A stretch of 64,000 nt of DNA from Streptomyces albireticuli (GCF_021228125.1 NZ_JAJQQS010000023.1:86082-150081), one strand, 5' to 3'. Positions 34,396 to 42,579 are shown, counted from the stretch's first letter. The notes: generated by a model not told the origin, from the letters alone. Translations and numbers: made by a program.

Positions 34396-36030
34396 CTAGG
34401 GCCGTTCGGCCGCCTCGCGTCGCAGGTGCTGGAGGCGCGCCTCGAAGTTGGTGTGGGCCGACCTCGGCGGCTGCGGCACCGGTACCGCCTGCGGCGGCAT
34501 GGGCGGCGGCATGGGCGGCGCCCCCGGCGGCAGGAAGTGCGGCGGTACCGGTGCGGGAACGTCCGGCGCGGACCACGCCCGGTGCTCCGTGGCGAGCACC
34601 GTCATCAGCTCGTCGCCGAACCCCAGCCCCGCCGCGTAGTCGTCCGCGCGGAACTCCGCGCGGCGGTGCAGCCAGGCGATGAGCACCGGGGCGGCGACGA
34701 GGGGCAGGACGAGCCACCACATCGACTCCTGGAAGGTGAGGATGTAGAGGAACTGGAGGAGCAGCAGCGTGAGACAGCCGCCGCAGGCCACGTTCGCCTT
34801 GCTCTTCGACCGCAGCAGACGGGCCAGACCGGTCCGGATCCACCGCCAGATCGTCCGGGCCGGCAGCGCGTACCAGTCGGCGAGCATGCCCGCCCAGGTG
34901 TGGCCGCCCACGTGGTGGCCCAGTTCGTGGGCGAGCACCGCCGCCAGCTGGGAGTTGGGTAAGCGGTCCATCGCGTGGCGGGTCACCGCGACGATGTGGC
35001 CGGCCGCGGCGGTCGCGTTCAGTTCGGCGCGTTCCTGCACCCATAGTTCGTAGGTGCTCCGACTCACCCCGGCGCGGCGGGTCACCTCCGCCCACACCGC
35101 GCCCAGGCGGTGCGCCTCCTCCGGTGTGGGGCGTCGCATGCCCAGCAGGTACCGGGCGATGGCGGCTTCGGCGGGGCGGTGGAAGACCAGGGGACCGGAC
35201 AGCAGCCAGGCCGCGGCCATGATCAGCCCGAGGGCGGCGTTGACGAGCGAGAACGCGAAGAAGACCACGGAGAGGCTGATCAGCGCCACCGGGAGGCTCA
35301 TCACCAACTGGGCGAGGGAGGCGCCGTCCACGCCGCGCTGATGCGCCTTGAGGTGCTTGCGTCCCGATTGCAGGGTCAGGTCGTCGTGGTGCGGATGAGG
35401 AGCAGTGGCGGGTGGGGTCGGCGGTGCCTCTGGGTGGGGAGGGGGTGCCGCTGCCGGTGTCCGGGCCGCGGGGGTGTTCGTACCCAGGTCCTCGCCCGGG
35501 TAAGGAGGCTCGTCGCCGGGGTAGGCGGGTGGTTCGGTGTCGTTCGGGTAGGGCTGGGGTGCCGTGTCGCCCGGGTACGCCGGTGGTGGCACATCGCCGG
35601 GGTAGGAGGGTGGTTCGCCAGGGTCCGGATACGCCGGCGGTACCGTCGCACGTGGATACGCCGGCGGCGCCATCTCGCCCGGGTGCGAGGGCGGTGCCGC
35701 TTCCTCCGGGTACGCGGGCGGTCGTACCGTCTCCGGGTACGGCTGAGATGTCGCCGCACCCGGGTACGCCGGGTTCGTCGCCTCGCCCGGGTACGGGGGC
35801 GGTGTCCCTTCACCCGGGTACACCGGAGACGCCCCCTCGCCCGGGTACACGGGCGGTGCCTCCACACCCTCCACTCCCGGATACGGGGGCGGTACGCTGC
35901 CGTCGACCGCGTACCCGTACGGTGCCGGCTCCGTACGCTCGGGCATCGTCGGATACGGCGGCGGATCCTGCGGCAGGGGAGTCGGCAAGGGCGGCGTGGC
36001 AGGCGGGTCGTGGCGGTTCTGGTCGGGCAT
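34396..36030 (-). CDS. M48-family membrane metalloprotease with long Pro-Tyr-Pro-Gly N terminus
   Basis: Residues 45-182 are a tandem PPAYPGE-type repeat region. Two membrane segments follow at about 240-285, then a zinc protease domain with VLAHELGHHVGGH (His368, Glu369, His372) and third-ligand Glu459 in RRAEFRADDYAAG. A further hydrophobic pair lies at about 418-455. This is the HtpX/CAAX-protease-like M48 layout. M48 proteases act on membrane proteins at the cytoplasmic face. Here it ends an operon whose other members look like a nucleotide-signal conflict system, so it may be a second membrane effector or a maturation protease. Confidence 0.85.
   Translation of the reverse strand: MPDQNRHDPPATPPLPTPLPQDPPPYPTMPERTEPAPYGYAVDGSVPPPYPGVEGVEAPPVYPGEGASPVYPGEGTPPPYPGEATNPAYPGAATSQPYPETVRPPAYPEEAAPPSHPGEMAPPAYPRATVPPAYPDPGEPPSYPGDVPPPAYPGDTAPQPYPNDTEPPAYPGDEPPYPGEDLGTNTPAARTPAAAPPPHPEAPPTPPATAPHPHHDDLTLQSGRKHLKAHQRGVDGASLAQLVMSLPVALISLSVVFFAFSLVNAALGLIMAAAWLLSGPLVFHRPAEAAIARYLLGMRRPTPEEAHRLGAVWAEVTRRAGVSRSTYELWVQERAELNATAAAGHIVAVTRHAMDRLPNSQLAAVLAHELGHHVGGHTWAGMLADWYALPARTIWRWIRTGLARLLRSKSKANVACGGCLTLLLLQFLYILTFQESMWWLVLPLVAAPVLIAWLHRRAEFRADDYAAGLGFGDELMTVLATEHRAWSAPDVPAPVPPHFLPPGAPPMPPPMPPQAVPVPQPPRSAHTNFEARLQHLRREAAERP
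35485..35898 (-). repeat. Tandem repeats encoding PYPG/AYPG units in the M48 protease
   Basis: About 15 imperfect units of 21-33 bp encode PP(A/P)YPG(D/E). The region is disordered and Pro/Tyr-rich, similar to WW/SH3-binding or phase-separating linkers. The sequence is conserved in pattern but not perfectly periodic. Confidence 0.8.
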
Positions 36031-36084
36031 GGGCGTACTTCTCCTGATCGGGAGTCAATTCCTAAGGCGGGCGGCGGCGGTCGG

Positions 36085-36702
36085 TCAGCCGACCAGGAGC
36101 GCGCCCGGCAGCAGCACCATCGCCGCCGTGAAGCCGGCCATGCCCGTGCGCAGCCACCGGTACTTGTGGGCGACGATCCGGCTGTTCTCCGTGAGTGCCA
36201 TGAGGAGCGCGGCCACGGGAGCCCGCTCGGTCTCCCGCAGGGCCTCCTCCAGGGCCGTCGGTCCCTGGCGTGCCGCGCCGTGGATGTCGGCGAAGTGGGT
36301 GAGGGGCAGGCCGGGGCGCCACCCGCGCGCCCGGTAGCGCGGTATCACCGTCATCAGCAGCGAGAGCAGCGAGCCGACGAAGCAGACCGCGCCCGCCCAC
36401 CAGAGCACCTCGCCGAGCACCGAGAGGGAGCCCGGCTGCCAGCCCCGTACGGCGAGCACCCCGACGAGCGCGGACGCGGCCATGCCCTGCGCGGCCACCA
36501 GCACGGAACCCTTGGTGTCGGCCCGGGCCGCCTCCTGACGCAGCTCCGCGAGGAGCCGTTCGGCCGTGCGCGGCGCGGTGCCGGCGGGCGGTGCCGGATC
36601 GGAAGGTCCCGAGTTGGAAGGTCCCGGGTTGGAAGATCCCGGGTTGGTGGGTCCTGGGTTGGAAGGTCCCGGGTTGGTGGGCTCCGGGGCTCCGGTGGTC
36701 AC
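36085..36702 (-). CDS. Pycsar-effector-like (PycTM) membrane protein
   Basis: The start GTG at 36702 overlaps the SPFH-like gene's stop. Residues 9-36 are an NPGPS repeat. From residue 47 the protein has RLLAELRQEAARADTKGSVL, the ADTK helix that begins PycTM domains. Three membrane helices lie near 66-86, 95-118 and 186-204, with TVIPRY, HFADIHG and ENSRIVAHKYRWLRTGM between the second and third. This matches the Pycsar transmembrane effector, which opens or damages the membrane when a cyclic pyrimidine nucleotide binds. A cyclase-like gene lies three genes upstream in the same operon. The assignment is by motif order; ligand specificity is unknown. Confidence 0.75.
   Translation of the reverse strand: MTTGAPEPTNPGPSNPGPTNPGSSNPGPSNSGPSDPAPPAGTAPRTAERLLAELRQEAARADTKGSVLVAAQGMAASALVGVLAVRGWQPGSLSVLGEVLWWAGAVCFVGSLLSLLMTVIPRYRARGWRPGLPLTHFADIHGAARQGPTALEEALRETERAPVAALLMALTENSRIVAHKYRWLRTGMAGFTAAMVLLPGALLVG
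36595..36678 (-). repeat. 15-bp minisatellite encoding NPGPS in the PycTM gene
   Basis: Five to six direct copies of a 15-bp unit like GGAAGGTCCCGGGTT (as read on +) encode N-P-G-P-S/T. Copies are near-identical, so length variation between strains is likely. It forms a flexible N-terminal arm before the ADTK helix. Confidence 0.8.
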
Positions 36703-37976
36703 CGGTCGGCGGGCGGGGTCGAGGTCCGGTACCCGAAGACGGGGCCCGCGTCGTGCGCGGCGGCACCGTTCGCGGGGGCCCGCGGCGGAGCGGCGGGCCG
36801 CGGTGGCACCCCGTCGACCGGGGCCCGCGGCGGAGCGTCCGCCGGTACGGCGCCGTCCTCCGCCGGCTCCGCACGCTCCTCGGGCACCTCGTCCGGCAGC
36901 GGGCCCGCCGCACCCTCCACCGACCGCACGCCGTCCGGCGCCGAGAGCGGCAGCTTGGCGCTGAGGACCTCCCGGATCACGTTCGCCGCCAGCCTGCGCG
37001 GCTCGTCCAGCTGGTGCTCCTCCAGACCGCCCGGCCCCCCGCCGAGCGCCTGGAGCGCGACCTGGAGCTGGCTCTGCATCGCCCGCAGCTGGTCCTCCCG
37101 CAGGTTCTCCATGATCAGACGCGCGTCCTCCGGGTGCTGCGCGAGCTGGAAGGCCATGGCCGTCGGGCCGCCGCGCTCCATGTAGTGCGCGTAGTACCGG
37201 ACTTTCTGTGCCTCGATCTCCTGGAGCTCCAGCTCCTGCCGGCCCTGGATCATCCGCCGCTCGTGGCCCAGGTTCTGGCCCCGCAGTTCGACGCGGTGCT
37301 GGTGCTCGCTCTGGGCGAGCGCCCGCTCCGCCGCCAGTTCGTCCTCCCGCATGAGCAGGGCGTGCCGGGGGTCGAGCTTCCGCCGCGCGAACTCGATGTC
37401 GCGCAGCTCCCGCTCGTGGGCGAGGGACGCCTCGTCCCGGCGGATCTGGATGCCGCACCGGACGTGCAGGCCGGCCGCCACGCCCAGCGGCCCGGCGTCG
37501 GCGAGCGCCTGCTGCGCGGCCTTCTCCGCCGCCGCGCTGTCCTCCATCGCGTACCCGCGCAGCACGGGACGTACGGCGTCGTCGACGAGGCGCCGCACCA
37601 GAGCGGGGACATCGCGCTCTCCACTGGCGACGAACGCCGCGGGCGTCAGCACCTGCCAGCTGCAGCTCACCGACACCTCGAAGAGGAAGGCGTCGTTGCT
37701 GCCGGGCAGCGCGAGGACGGTGTCCGCCTCGTGCAGCCCCATGTCCACCTCGTACACGCTGGTCCAGCGGCGGGTGGCCACCTCGGTGCGGCTCGGGCGG
37801 TTCGGTGGCAGGTAGGTGTCGAGCCCGCCCTGGGCCGTGGTGAAGACGAGGGCGTAGTCGATGCGCGTGCTGCGCAGCGGCTTGAAGCGCGACAGCTCCT
37901 GGATCGTGACGACCGGGTCGACGAGCTGCGTGTGGCGGTTCGCGTCCTGCTGCCACTGGGGCTGCTGGCTCATCAT
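36699..37976 (-). CDS. SPFH/band-7-like coiled-coil protein
   Basis: ATG ATG start at 37976 with AAGGAG 10 nt upstream. Residues 60-175 look like an SPFH domain: YEVDMGLHEADTVLALPG, FLFEVSVSCSWQVLTP and VRRLVDDAVRPVLRGYAMED, the pattern of stomatin/flotillin-like membrane-scaffold domains. Residues 185-290 are a long Glu/Arg/Leu-rich coiled coil. The C-terminal 110 residues are Pro/Ala-rich and disordered. There is no clear membrane helix, so it may bind a membrane or a partner. It overlaps the PycTM-like gene by 4 nt, so it may scaffold that effector. Confidence 0.6.
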   Translation of the reverse strand: MMSQQPQWQQDANRHTQLVDPVVTIQELSRFKPLRSTRIDYALVFTTAQGGLDTYLPPNRPSRTEVATRRWTSVYEVDMGLHEADTVLALPGSNDAFLFEVSVSCSWQVLTPAAFVASGERDVPALVRRLVDDAVRPVLRGYAMEDSAAAEKAAQQALADAGPLGVAAGLHVRCGIQIRRDEASLAHERELRDIEFARRKLDPRHALLMREDELAAERALAQSEHQHRVELRGQNLGHERRMIQGRQELELQEIEAQKVRYYAHYMERGGPTAMAFQLAQHPEDARLIMENLREDQLRAMQSQLQVALQALGGGPGGLEEHQLDEPRRLAANVIREVLSAKLPLSAPDGVRSVEGAAGPLPDEVPEERAEPAEDGAVPADAPPRAPVDGVPPRPAAPPRAPANGAAAHDAGPVFGYRTSTPPADR

Positions 37977-38109
37977 GGTGTTGCTGCTCCTTGGGACGGT
38001 TCGGTTCGGTGCGGCGGGGAGCCGTGGAGATCACGGACCGGGACGGGCGGGCACGCGCGGTCGGCCGACGCCCGGGCGACGGAGCCGGTGGGCGTGGGGA
38101 TCGGCCGGT

Positions 38110-40521
38110 CTACGGCACGGGACGGGGCGCCGGAGCGGTCCACGCGTACGGCGGGAACAGGGTTCCGCGCAGCCGGAGGGCCACGGCGAGCGGTGCCGGG
38201 TCCCCTCCGTCGCGCAGGTTCTCCAGCAGGTAGGCGAGCCGCTTCGTGTCCTCGACCGACACCGTCAGAAGGGGCAGCAGCTCGACGAGGGCGCGCTCGG
38301 CCTCCGGGTCGTCCCCGGCCGCCCGGACCCAGCGGCGCATGGCCTCCAGGCCGGACCCGGAGCACAGAGGGTCGTTGAGCACGCTCCGCCACAGGGCGGC
38401 GAGCGACTGCCGGAGCAGCCCGCCGGGGGTGCCGGCCGCCGCCTCCGCGCGGCCGAACAGATCGAGGAGGAGAGGGCGGCCGGTGCCGTCGGCGCCGTCC
38501 GTGGGGCCGCAGGCGTGGACGACGGCGCGCAGGACGAAGTCCCGGGCCGCGCCGCCGCGCGTCAGGGGTACCAGCGCGGGCCACAGCTCGGTCGCCGCGC
38601 CACCGGCCTCGCAGGCGCCCGCGTCCTGCCCGGCCGCGAGCAGCAAGGTGGCCGCGGACTGGGCGAGTTCGTCGAGCTCCTCCGGCCAGGTGCGGACCGG
38701 GCCGCCCCGGGCGTCCATGGCGCGCGCCGCCTCCAGGAGCGCCTCGACGGCCTCCCGGGGGAAGGCGTCCCCGACGAGGGCGTACGTGCGCACCGCCGCC
38801 CGGCGCAGCCGGTGGTCGTTCGTCGTGCACCAGCTCCGCAGGATGCGCGGGACGTGCGGGGCGCCCAGGTGGTGGGCGAGGGCGAGCGCGTTTGCCGCGG
38901 CCAGCCGGGCGCGCGGCCGCCGTTCGAGGGCCCAGGGCCGGATGAGCAGGGCCATGGTCGAGGGCAGGTCGGTCTGCGCCAGTACCGCCGCCGTGGACGC
39001 GGCCCGGGTGCGGACGACGGCCCGGGGGTCGTCCGCGAGCCGGCGCAGCCAGGCCACGAGGGCGGGGCGGGACGACGGGTGGCCGGTCCAGACCTCACGG
39101 AGCAGGGTGATGGCCGTGAGCGGGTCGCGGAACTGCACCTTCGTCTGGAGCACCGGGCCCCATTCGGTCTCCTCGGCCTCCTGGTAGCGGTCCGCCCGCG
39201 CGTGCTCCACGCGCTGGGCGCTGGAGGTGCCGAAGACGGGGATGCGGGCCGGTTCGCCGGGGTTCTCGATGCGCTGGAGGTAGCCGAAGAGGACGTCGCT
39301 CAGCTCGGCGGTGAGGGGGTAGGGGGCCTCGTCGAAGGTGGCGAGGGCGATCAGGAACGCCTTGTCGTGGAGGCTCTGTTCCGTGCTGTCGAACCACTCC
39401 CGCACCTGTCGTTCGGCCGCGTAGTGGCCGAAGCCGGCGAGGGCCGTCAGGGAGAGGGCCCCCTGGGCGTACTCGGCGATCCGGTCGGCGAAACGGGCCA
39501 GTTCCGCCACGGGCCTGCGGTGCCCGAGCACCGACCGCACCTCGGCACGCGCGAGGAGGTCGTCGATGTCGTGGCCGGCCAGGTCCTTGTGGCGCAGGTG
39601 GCCGCGGAGCAGGGCGGCGGGCTCCGGGGGCCGCCACGCCACGTGCCCGTCGTCGCCGTGCACGACGGGGTGCGGTCCGACGACGATGACGAGGTGACCG
39701 CCGACCGCGTGCAGTCGCTCGCTCAGGGCGCGCAAGTGGTGCTCGCGCAGCGGTCGTTCGGCGGTGGTGGGGAAGTCGGCGACGAGATGTCCGCATCCCT
39801 CGCGTAACTCCCCGGTCAGACGGCCGGGGGAGAGGGCCGGGTCCAGGGCGCGGTAGGCGGTCCCGCCCACGGCGCGCAGCAGCATGAGGGCCGCGGCCCG
39901 GCGGCCGGTCGTCGCGGGGCCGGAGAGCACGGTCACGCGGTGCTGCCGGAGCCTGGTCAGAGCGACGTCGAACGGGCTGCCGGGCTCCCACTCGCCGTGG
40001 GGCGTGCCGGTGCGGGCGGCCGGTTCCCCGGTGACGGCTCCGGCGTCCTCCGCGCGCGGCGGGAACACGAAGCACCGCGCCAGCCGCTCCACCTCCGTGG
40101 CGGGGATCTCACCGGACCGCTCCTCGCTGTCCCCGCCCAGGTGGTACTCGACCTTGCTGCCGCCGAGGATCACGTCGCCGGTGACCTGGCCGCCGCTCAC
40201 CCCGTGCTGGTCACCGCCGACGAGCGAGCCGCCCAGCCGCGCGGCGCGGCCGAGCATGATGGCCGGGCTGTGCCGGTAGAGGTCCTGGCGGGAGTCCCAG
40301 GCGTACTCGAACTCGGAGTCGGCACCGGAATCCGTGTCGTCCGGGTCCGGGCCCGGGGCCGCCGCCCCCGGTCCGGCGTGCGCATCGGCGGGCGCCTCCA
40401 GGGCCCCGGGGCCGCCGCCCCGCGCCCCGGCGGGCCCGTCCACGGGACCGCCTACCGGTCCGCCGGCGGGCCCGCCCGCCGGCTCGTCCCCCGCCGCCGG
40501 CTGCTCGTGAAGCGCGTTCAT
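38110..40521 (-). CDS. P-loop-like protein with HEAT-like repeats and a shared Gly-rich motif
   Basis: The ATG overlaps the cyclase stop as ATGA. A Gly/Pro-rich N terminus precedes the 25-residue motif at 98-122 (GSLVGGDQHGVSGG... TGDVILGGS), nearly identical to one in the cyclase-like protein. Residues 195-345 resemble a STAND/NACHT-like NTPase with a degenerate Walker A (GPATTGRR, with no Lys-Ser/Thr). Residues 490-760 are alpha-helical HEAT-like repeats (AVVRTRAASTAAVLAQ, RARLAAANALALAHHL, RRAAVRTYALVGD). NLR-like receptors of bacterial conflict systems have this sensor-repeat layout. Loss of the P-loop Lys suggests reduced or no ATP hydrolysis. Confidence 0.65.
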   Translation of the reverse strand: MNALHEQPAAGDEPAGGPAGGPVGGPVDGPAGARGGGPGALEAPADAHAGPGAAAPGPDPDDTDSGADSEFEYAWDSRQDLYRHSPAIMLGRAARLGGSLVGGDQHGVSGGQVTGDVILGGSKVEYHLGGDSEERSGEIPATEVERLARCFVFPPRAEDAGAVTGEPAARTGTPHGEWEPGSPFDVALTRLRQHRVTVLSGPATTGRRAAALMLLRAVGGTAYRALDPALSPGRLTGELREGCGHLVADFPTTAERPLREHHLRALSERLHAVGGHLVIVVGPHPVVHGDDGHVAWRPPEPAALLRGHLRHKDLAGHDIDDLLARAEVRSVLGHRRPVAELARFADRIAEYAQGALSLTALAGFGHYAAERQVREWFDSTEQSLHDKAFLIALATFDEAPYPLTAELSDVLFGYLQRIENPGEPARIPVFGTSSAQRVEHARADRYQEAEETEWGPVLQTKVQFRDPLTAITLLREVWTGHPSSRPALVAWLRRLADDPRAVVRTRAASTAAVLAQTDLPSTMALLIRPWALERRPRARLAAANALALAHHLGAPHVPRILRSWCTTNDHRLRRAAVRTYALVGDAFPREAVEALLEAARAMDARGGPVRTWPEELDELAQSAATLLLAAGQDAGACEAGGAATELWPALVPLTRGGAARDFVLRAVVHACGPTDGADGTGRPLLLDLFGRAEAAAGTPGGLLRQSLAALWRSVLNDPLCSGSGLEAMRRWVRAAGDDPEAERALVELLPLLTVSVEDTKRLAYLLENLRDGGDPAPLAVALRLRGTLFPPYAWTAPAPRPVP
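40156..40230 (-). repeat. Gly-rich signalling-like motif, copy in the P-loop/HEAT protein
   Basis: Encodes the 25-residue block starting GSLVGGDQHGVSGG and ending TGDVILGGS (residues 98-122). It matches the block in the cyclase-like protein at 23 of 25 positions and is also similar at DNA level. Confidence 0.85.
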
Positions 40522-41465
40522 GGTCGGCCCCCGTTCCCGTTCCCGTCCTGACCGTTCCCGTCCCGGCCGTCGTCGGTCTGTACGTCACCGGTACGCCCGT
40601 TCGGCACCGGTTTCGTGACGGACCCGCCGAGTACGACATCACCCGTCACGTCGCCGCCGCTCACCCCGTGCTGATCGCCGCCGACGAGCGAGCCGTGCAC
40701 CACCGGGGCGCCGTAGAAGTGGAAGACCGCACCGGCGGGCCGCTCCTGTTGCGGCTGCGGTTCGGGACCGGGCCGGGGCGGCGCCTGGGCTCCGTGGCCG
40801 GAAGGAGCGGCGGCCGCCGCCCGCTCCCGCCCGGCCGCCGCGCGCGGACCACCGGCCTCCGCCCCCTCCGGGGCCGGGGACGTCTCGTCCCCGTGGAGCC
40901 AGGCCGCCAGCACACCGTCCTTGACCTTCACCTCCGTCCGCCGGAACTGCTCGGGCCGGACACCGCGGTGGCCGTGCCGGACGACCCCCTCGTACACCGG
41001 TGCGCTCACCGCCAGCACGCAGTGCGAGTCCGTCCGCGCGGCGAGGGCGTCGCGCAGGGCGTCGGAGTCCAGCAGCCGGAAGGCCTGGTTGAGGTCGTGG
41101 CCGACCAGGCCGCCGGTGGTGCCCGCCTGCGGATCGTGGGCGACCTCTCCGGCGGCGAGCACGATGCGCAGCCGCATCTGGGCGCTGCCCGAGGCCAGCC
41201 GGTTGTGGTCGTGGAGGAGTTCGGGCGTGACCGTGAGCAGCGCGCGCAGGACCGCGGTCTTGGCCACGTCGCCGCTGAGGAGCACGATCAGACCGTCGCC
41301 GCGGTCCTCGCGGTACTGCTGGGTGGCCTCGGCGCCGGCCGTCACCAGGGTCTGGTCGACCACCGTGTTCAGGGTGCGCCGGAGTACCGCCTGCACCACG
41401 TCGTCGCGGCGGCTGAACCGCTCGATGTCGAGGAGCAGGATGGTCCGGTTGACAGGCTCGCGCAT
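40518..41465 (-). CDS. Class III nucleotidyl cyclase-like protein with C-terminal Gly-rich motif
   Basis: The ATG follows GGAAGG. Residues 6-190 have the class III cyclase layout. Metal-binding Asp13 lies in TILLLDIERFS and Asp57 in YREDRGDGLIVL. Transition-state residues Asn126 and Arg130 are in GHDLNQAFRLLD, and there are Lys residues in VKVKDG near 180-183. All residues needed for cyclisation are therefore present. Residues 258-282 carry the Gly-rich block shared with the next protein. Pro/Ala-rich linkers join the parts. In a Pycsar-like setting it would make the cyclic nucleotide sensed by the PycTM-like protein and perhaps the Crp-like regulator. The base used (A, C, G or U) cannot be read from sequence. 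Confidence 0.75.
   Translation of the reverse strand: MREPVNRTILLLDIERFSRRDDVVQAVLRRTLNTVVDQTLVTAGAEATQQYREDRGDGLIVLLSGDVAKTAVLRALLTVTPELLHDHNRLASGSAQMRLRIVLAAGEVAHDPQAGTTGGLVGHDLNQAFRLLDSDALRDALAARTDSHCVLAVSAPVYEGVVRHGHRGVRPEQFRRTEVKVKDGVLAAWLHGDETSPAPEGAEAGGPRAAAGRERAAAAAPSGHGAQAPPRPGPEPQPQQERPAGAVFHFYGAPVVHGSLVGGDQHGVSGGDVTGDVVLGGSVTKPVPNGRTGDVQTDDGRDGNGQDGNGNGGRP
40620..40694 (-). repeat. Gly-rich signalling-like motif, copy in the cyclase-like protein
   Basis: Encodes GSLVGGDQHGVSGG...TGDVVLGGS (residues 258-282). It is the partner of the 40156-40230 copy. Short paired motifs of this texture are the hallmark of bacterial amyloid signalling (BASS-type) sequences, but membership in a named BASS family was not tested. 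Confidence 0.85.
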
Positions 41466-41567
41466 GGCCGCCTTCCGCTGGAGACGTGGGCCGTAAGGGC
41501 CCTTCGGGACATCGAAAAGATGCCACCGGTACGGAGTTTGAGGCGACGGAACCTAGCACATTCCCCA

Positions 41568-41583
41568 TGTGACCGCGTACACA
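41568..41583 (-). promoter_or_regulatory. CRP-like operator before the cyclase gene
   Basis: TGTGACCGCGTACACA matches the CRP consensus TGTGA-N6-TCACA at nine of ten defined bases. It lies 102 bp upstream of the cyclase-like start and 55 bp past the stop of the Crp-type gene. It is consistent with control of the operon by its own Crp-type regulator. Confidence 0.5.
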
Positions 41584-41637
41584 CAGCGGCCCGGGCGGCG
41601 GGCGGCTCCCGGGCGGCCGGGCCGGCTGGGGCTCCCG

Positions 41638-42321
41638 TCACCGGTTCTCCGGGCGCACCATCTTCCGCAGCACGTCAGGGCGTACGACGACCAGGCCCCG
41701 GCGCCCGGTGCGGACGATCCCCCGCTCGCGCAGCCCCTTCAGCAGCCGGGCGACGGCTTCCCGGGAGGCGCCCACCGAGCCGGCCAGCTCGCTCTGGGTG
41801 AGCCCGGCCGTCAGCTGCACGCCCTCCTCCGAGTCCTCGCCGTGGCTGTCGATCAGTTCCAGCAGCAACAGGGCCAGCCGCTCCTGGACGTTCAGCGCCG
41901 CGTACTGCACGCGCCGGCGGTCGCTGTCGCGCATCCGGTCGGAGGTCAGCGCCAGCAGCTTCCGGGAGATGCCGGGCCGTTCCGCCAGCAGGCCGCTGAA
42001 CCGGGCGGCGTCCACGGCGAGGGCCTCGACCCGCTTCAGCGCCGTCACGGTCGCTCCCCGCGGGCGCCCGCTGAGCACGGCGCCCTCGCCGATGATGTCG
42101 CCGGGGCCCCGCAGCGCCAGGAGCGCCTCGTAGCCGTTGGCGGCGGCCGAGGTCACCTTCGTCCACCCGGAGAGCAGGATCAGCACGTGCGCCGTGGGTT
42201 CGTGCTCCCGCAGGAGCACCTGCCGCGCGGGGAAGACGAGGGGCGTCCCGCTCTCGAAGAGCGCCTGCCGGTCCTCGGCCTCCAGCCGGACCACGAACGG
42301 AACACCGTCCTCGAACCTCAT
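41638..42321 (-). CDS. Crp/Fnr-family regulator with cyclic-nucleotide-binding domain
   Basis: The ATG at 42321 follows a GGGAGAG ribosome site; the longer in-frame start at 42405 has none. Residues 12-110 are a cNMP-binding domain with GDIIGEGAVLSGRPRGATVTA, including the phosphate-cassette Glu79 and an Arg of the R-x-A-x-V motif. A connecting helix follows, and a winged-helix HTH lies at about 174-198 (LTQSELAGSVGASREAVARLLKGL). Its neighbour is the cyclase-like gene in the same direction, so it is a natural sensor of that enzyme's product. A CRP-like site between the two genes supports this. Confidence 0.88.
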   Translation of the reverse strand: MRFEDGVPFVVRLEAEDRQALFESGTPLVFPARQVLLREHEPTAHVLILLSGWTKVTSAAANGYEALLALRGPGDIIGEGAVLSGRPRGATVTALKRVEALAVDAARFSGLLAERPGISRKLLALTSDRMRDSDRRRVQYAALNVQERLALLLLELIDSHGEDSEEGVQLTAGLTQSELAGSVGASREAVARLLKGLRERGIVRTGRRGLVVVRPDVLRKMVRPENR

Positions 42322-42467
42322 CCGCCGTCTCTCCCGCCTGCCCGGCCGCGCCCGACACGCGGCACCTCGGGGAGACAGCCTCCACGTGGCCGCGCCAGGA
42401 GGCAACGTTCCTGGTGAACGGGGTGGTCGCGGGGGACTGGGCGCCGAAGGGGCAGCGAGAAGACGAA

Positions 42468-42487
42468 CTAGAAGAACTTTCTAGAAA
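42468..42487. promoter_or_regulatory. AT-rich inverted repeat upstream of the Crp-type gene
   Basis: CTAGAA (42468-42473) and TTCTAG (42479-42484) form an inverted repeat containing the palindrome TTTCTAGAAA (42478-42487). This is the most AT-rich spot in a 10-kb GC-rich stretch, about 150 bp upstream of the Crp-type start, so it may be an operator or part of its promoter. Confidence 0.4.
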
Positions 42488-42531
42488 AAGACTTCAATAC
42501 GAGGGGCCTCGTCGTGCACACTGGGGCCGTT

Positions 42532-42579
42532 CGGCGAAGGGACGGTGGATTCACGGGGGGATCCACCGTCCCTTCGCCG
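42532..42579 (-). terminator. 19-bp perfect stem terminator after the LamG giant gene
   Basis: CGGCGAAGGGACGGTGGAT (42532-42550) is the exact reverse complement of 42561-42579, with a 10-nt loop. It lies about 90 bp past the stop of the 2452-aa gene and upstream of the Crp gene, so it insulates the two units. Confidence 0.88.

Noticed and set aside
42468..42487. Heat-shock-element-like nGAAn array
   Set aside because: Too short and with no bacterial precedent. It is more simply an operator or promoter AT island.
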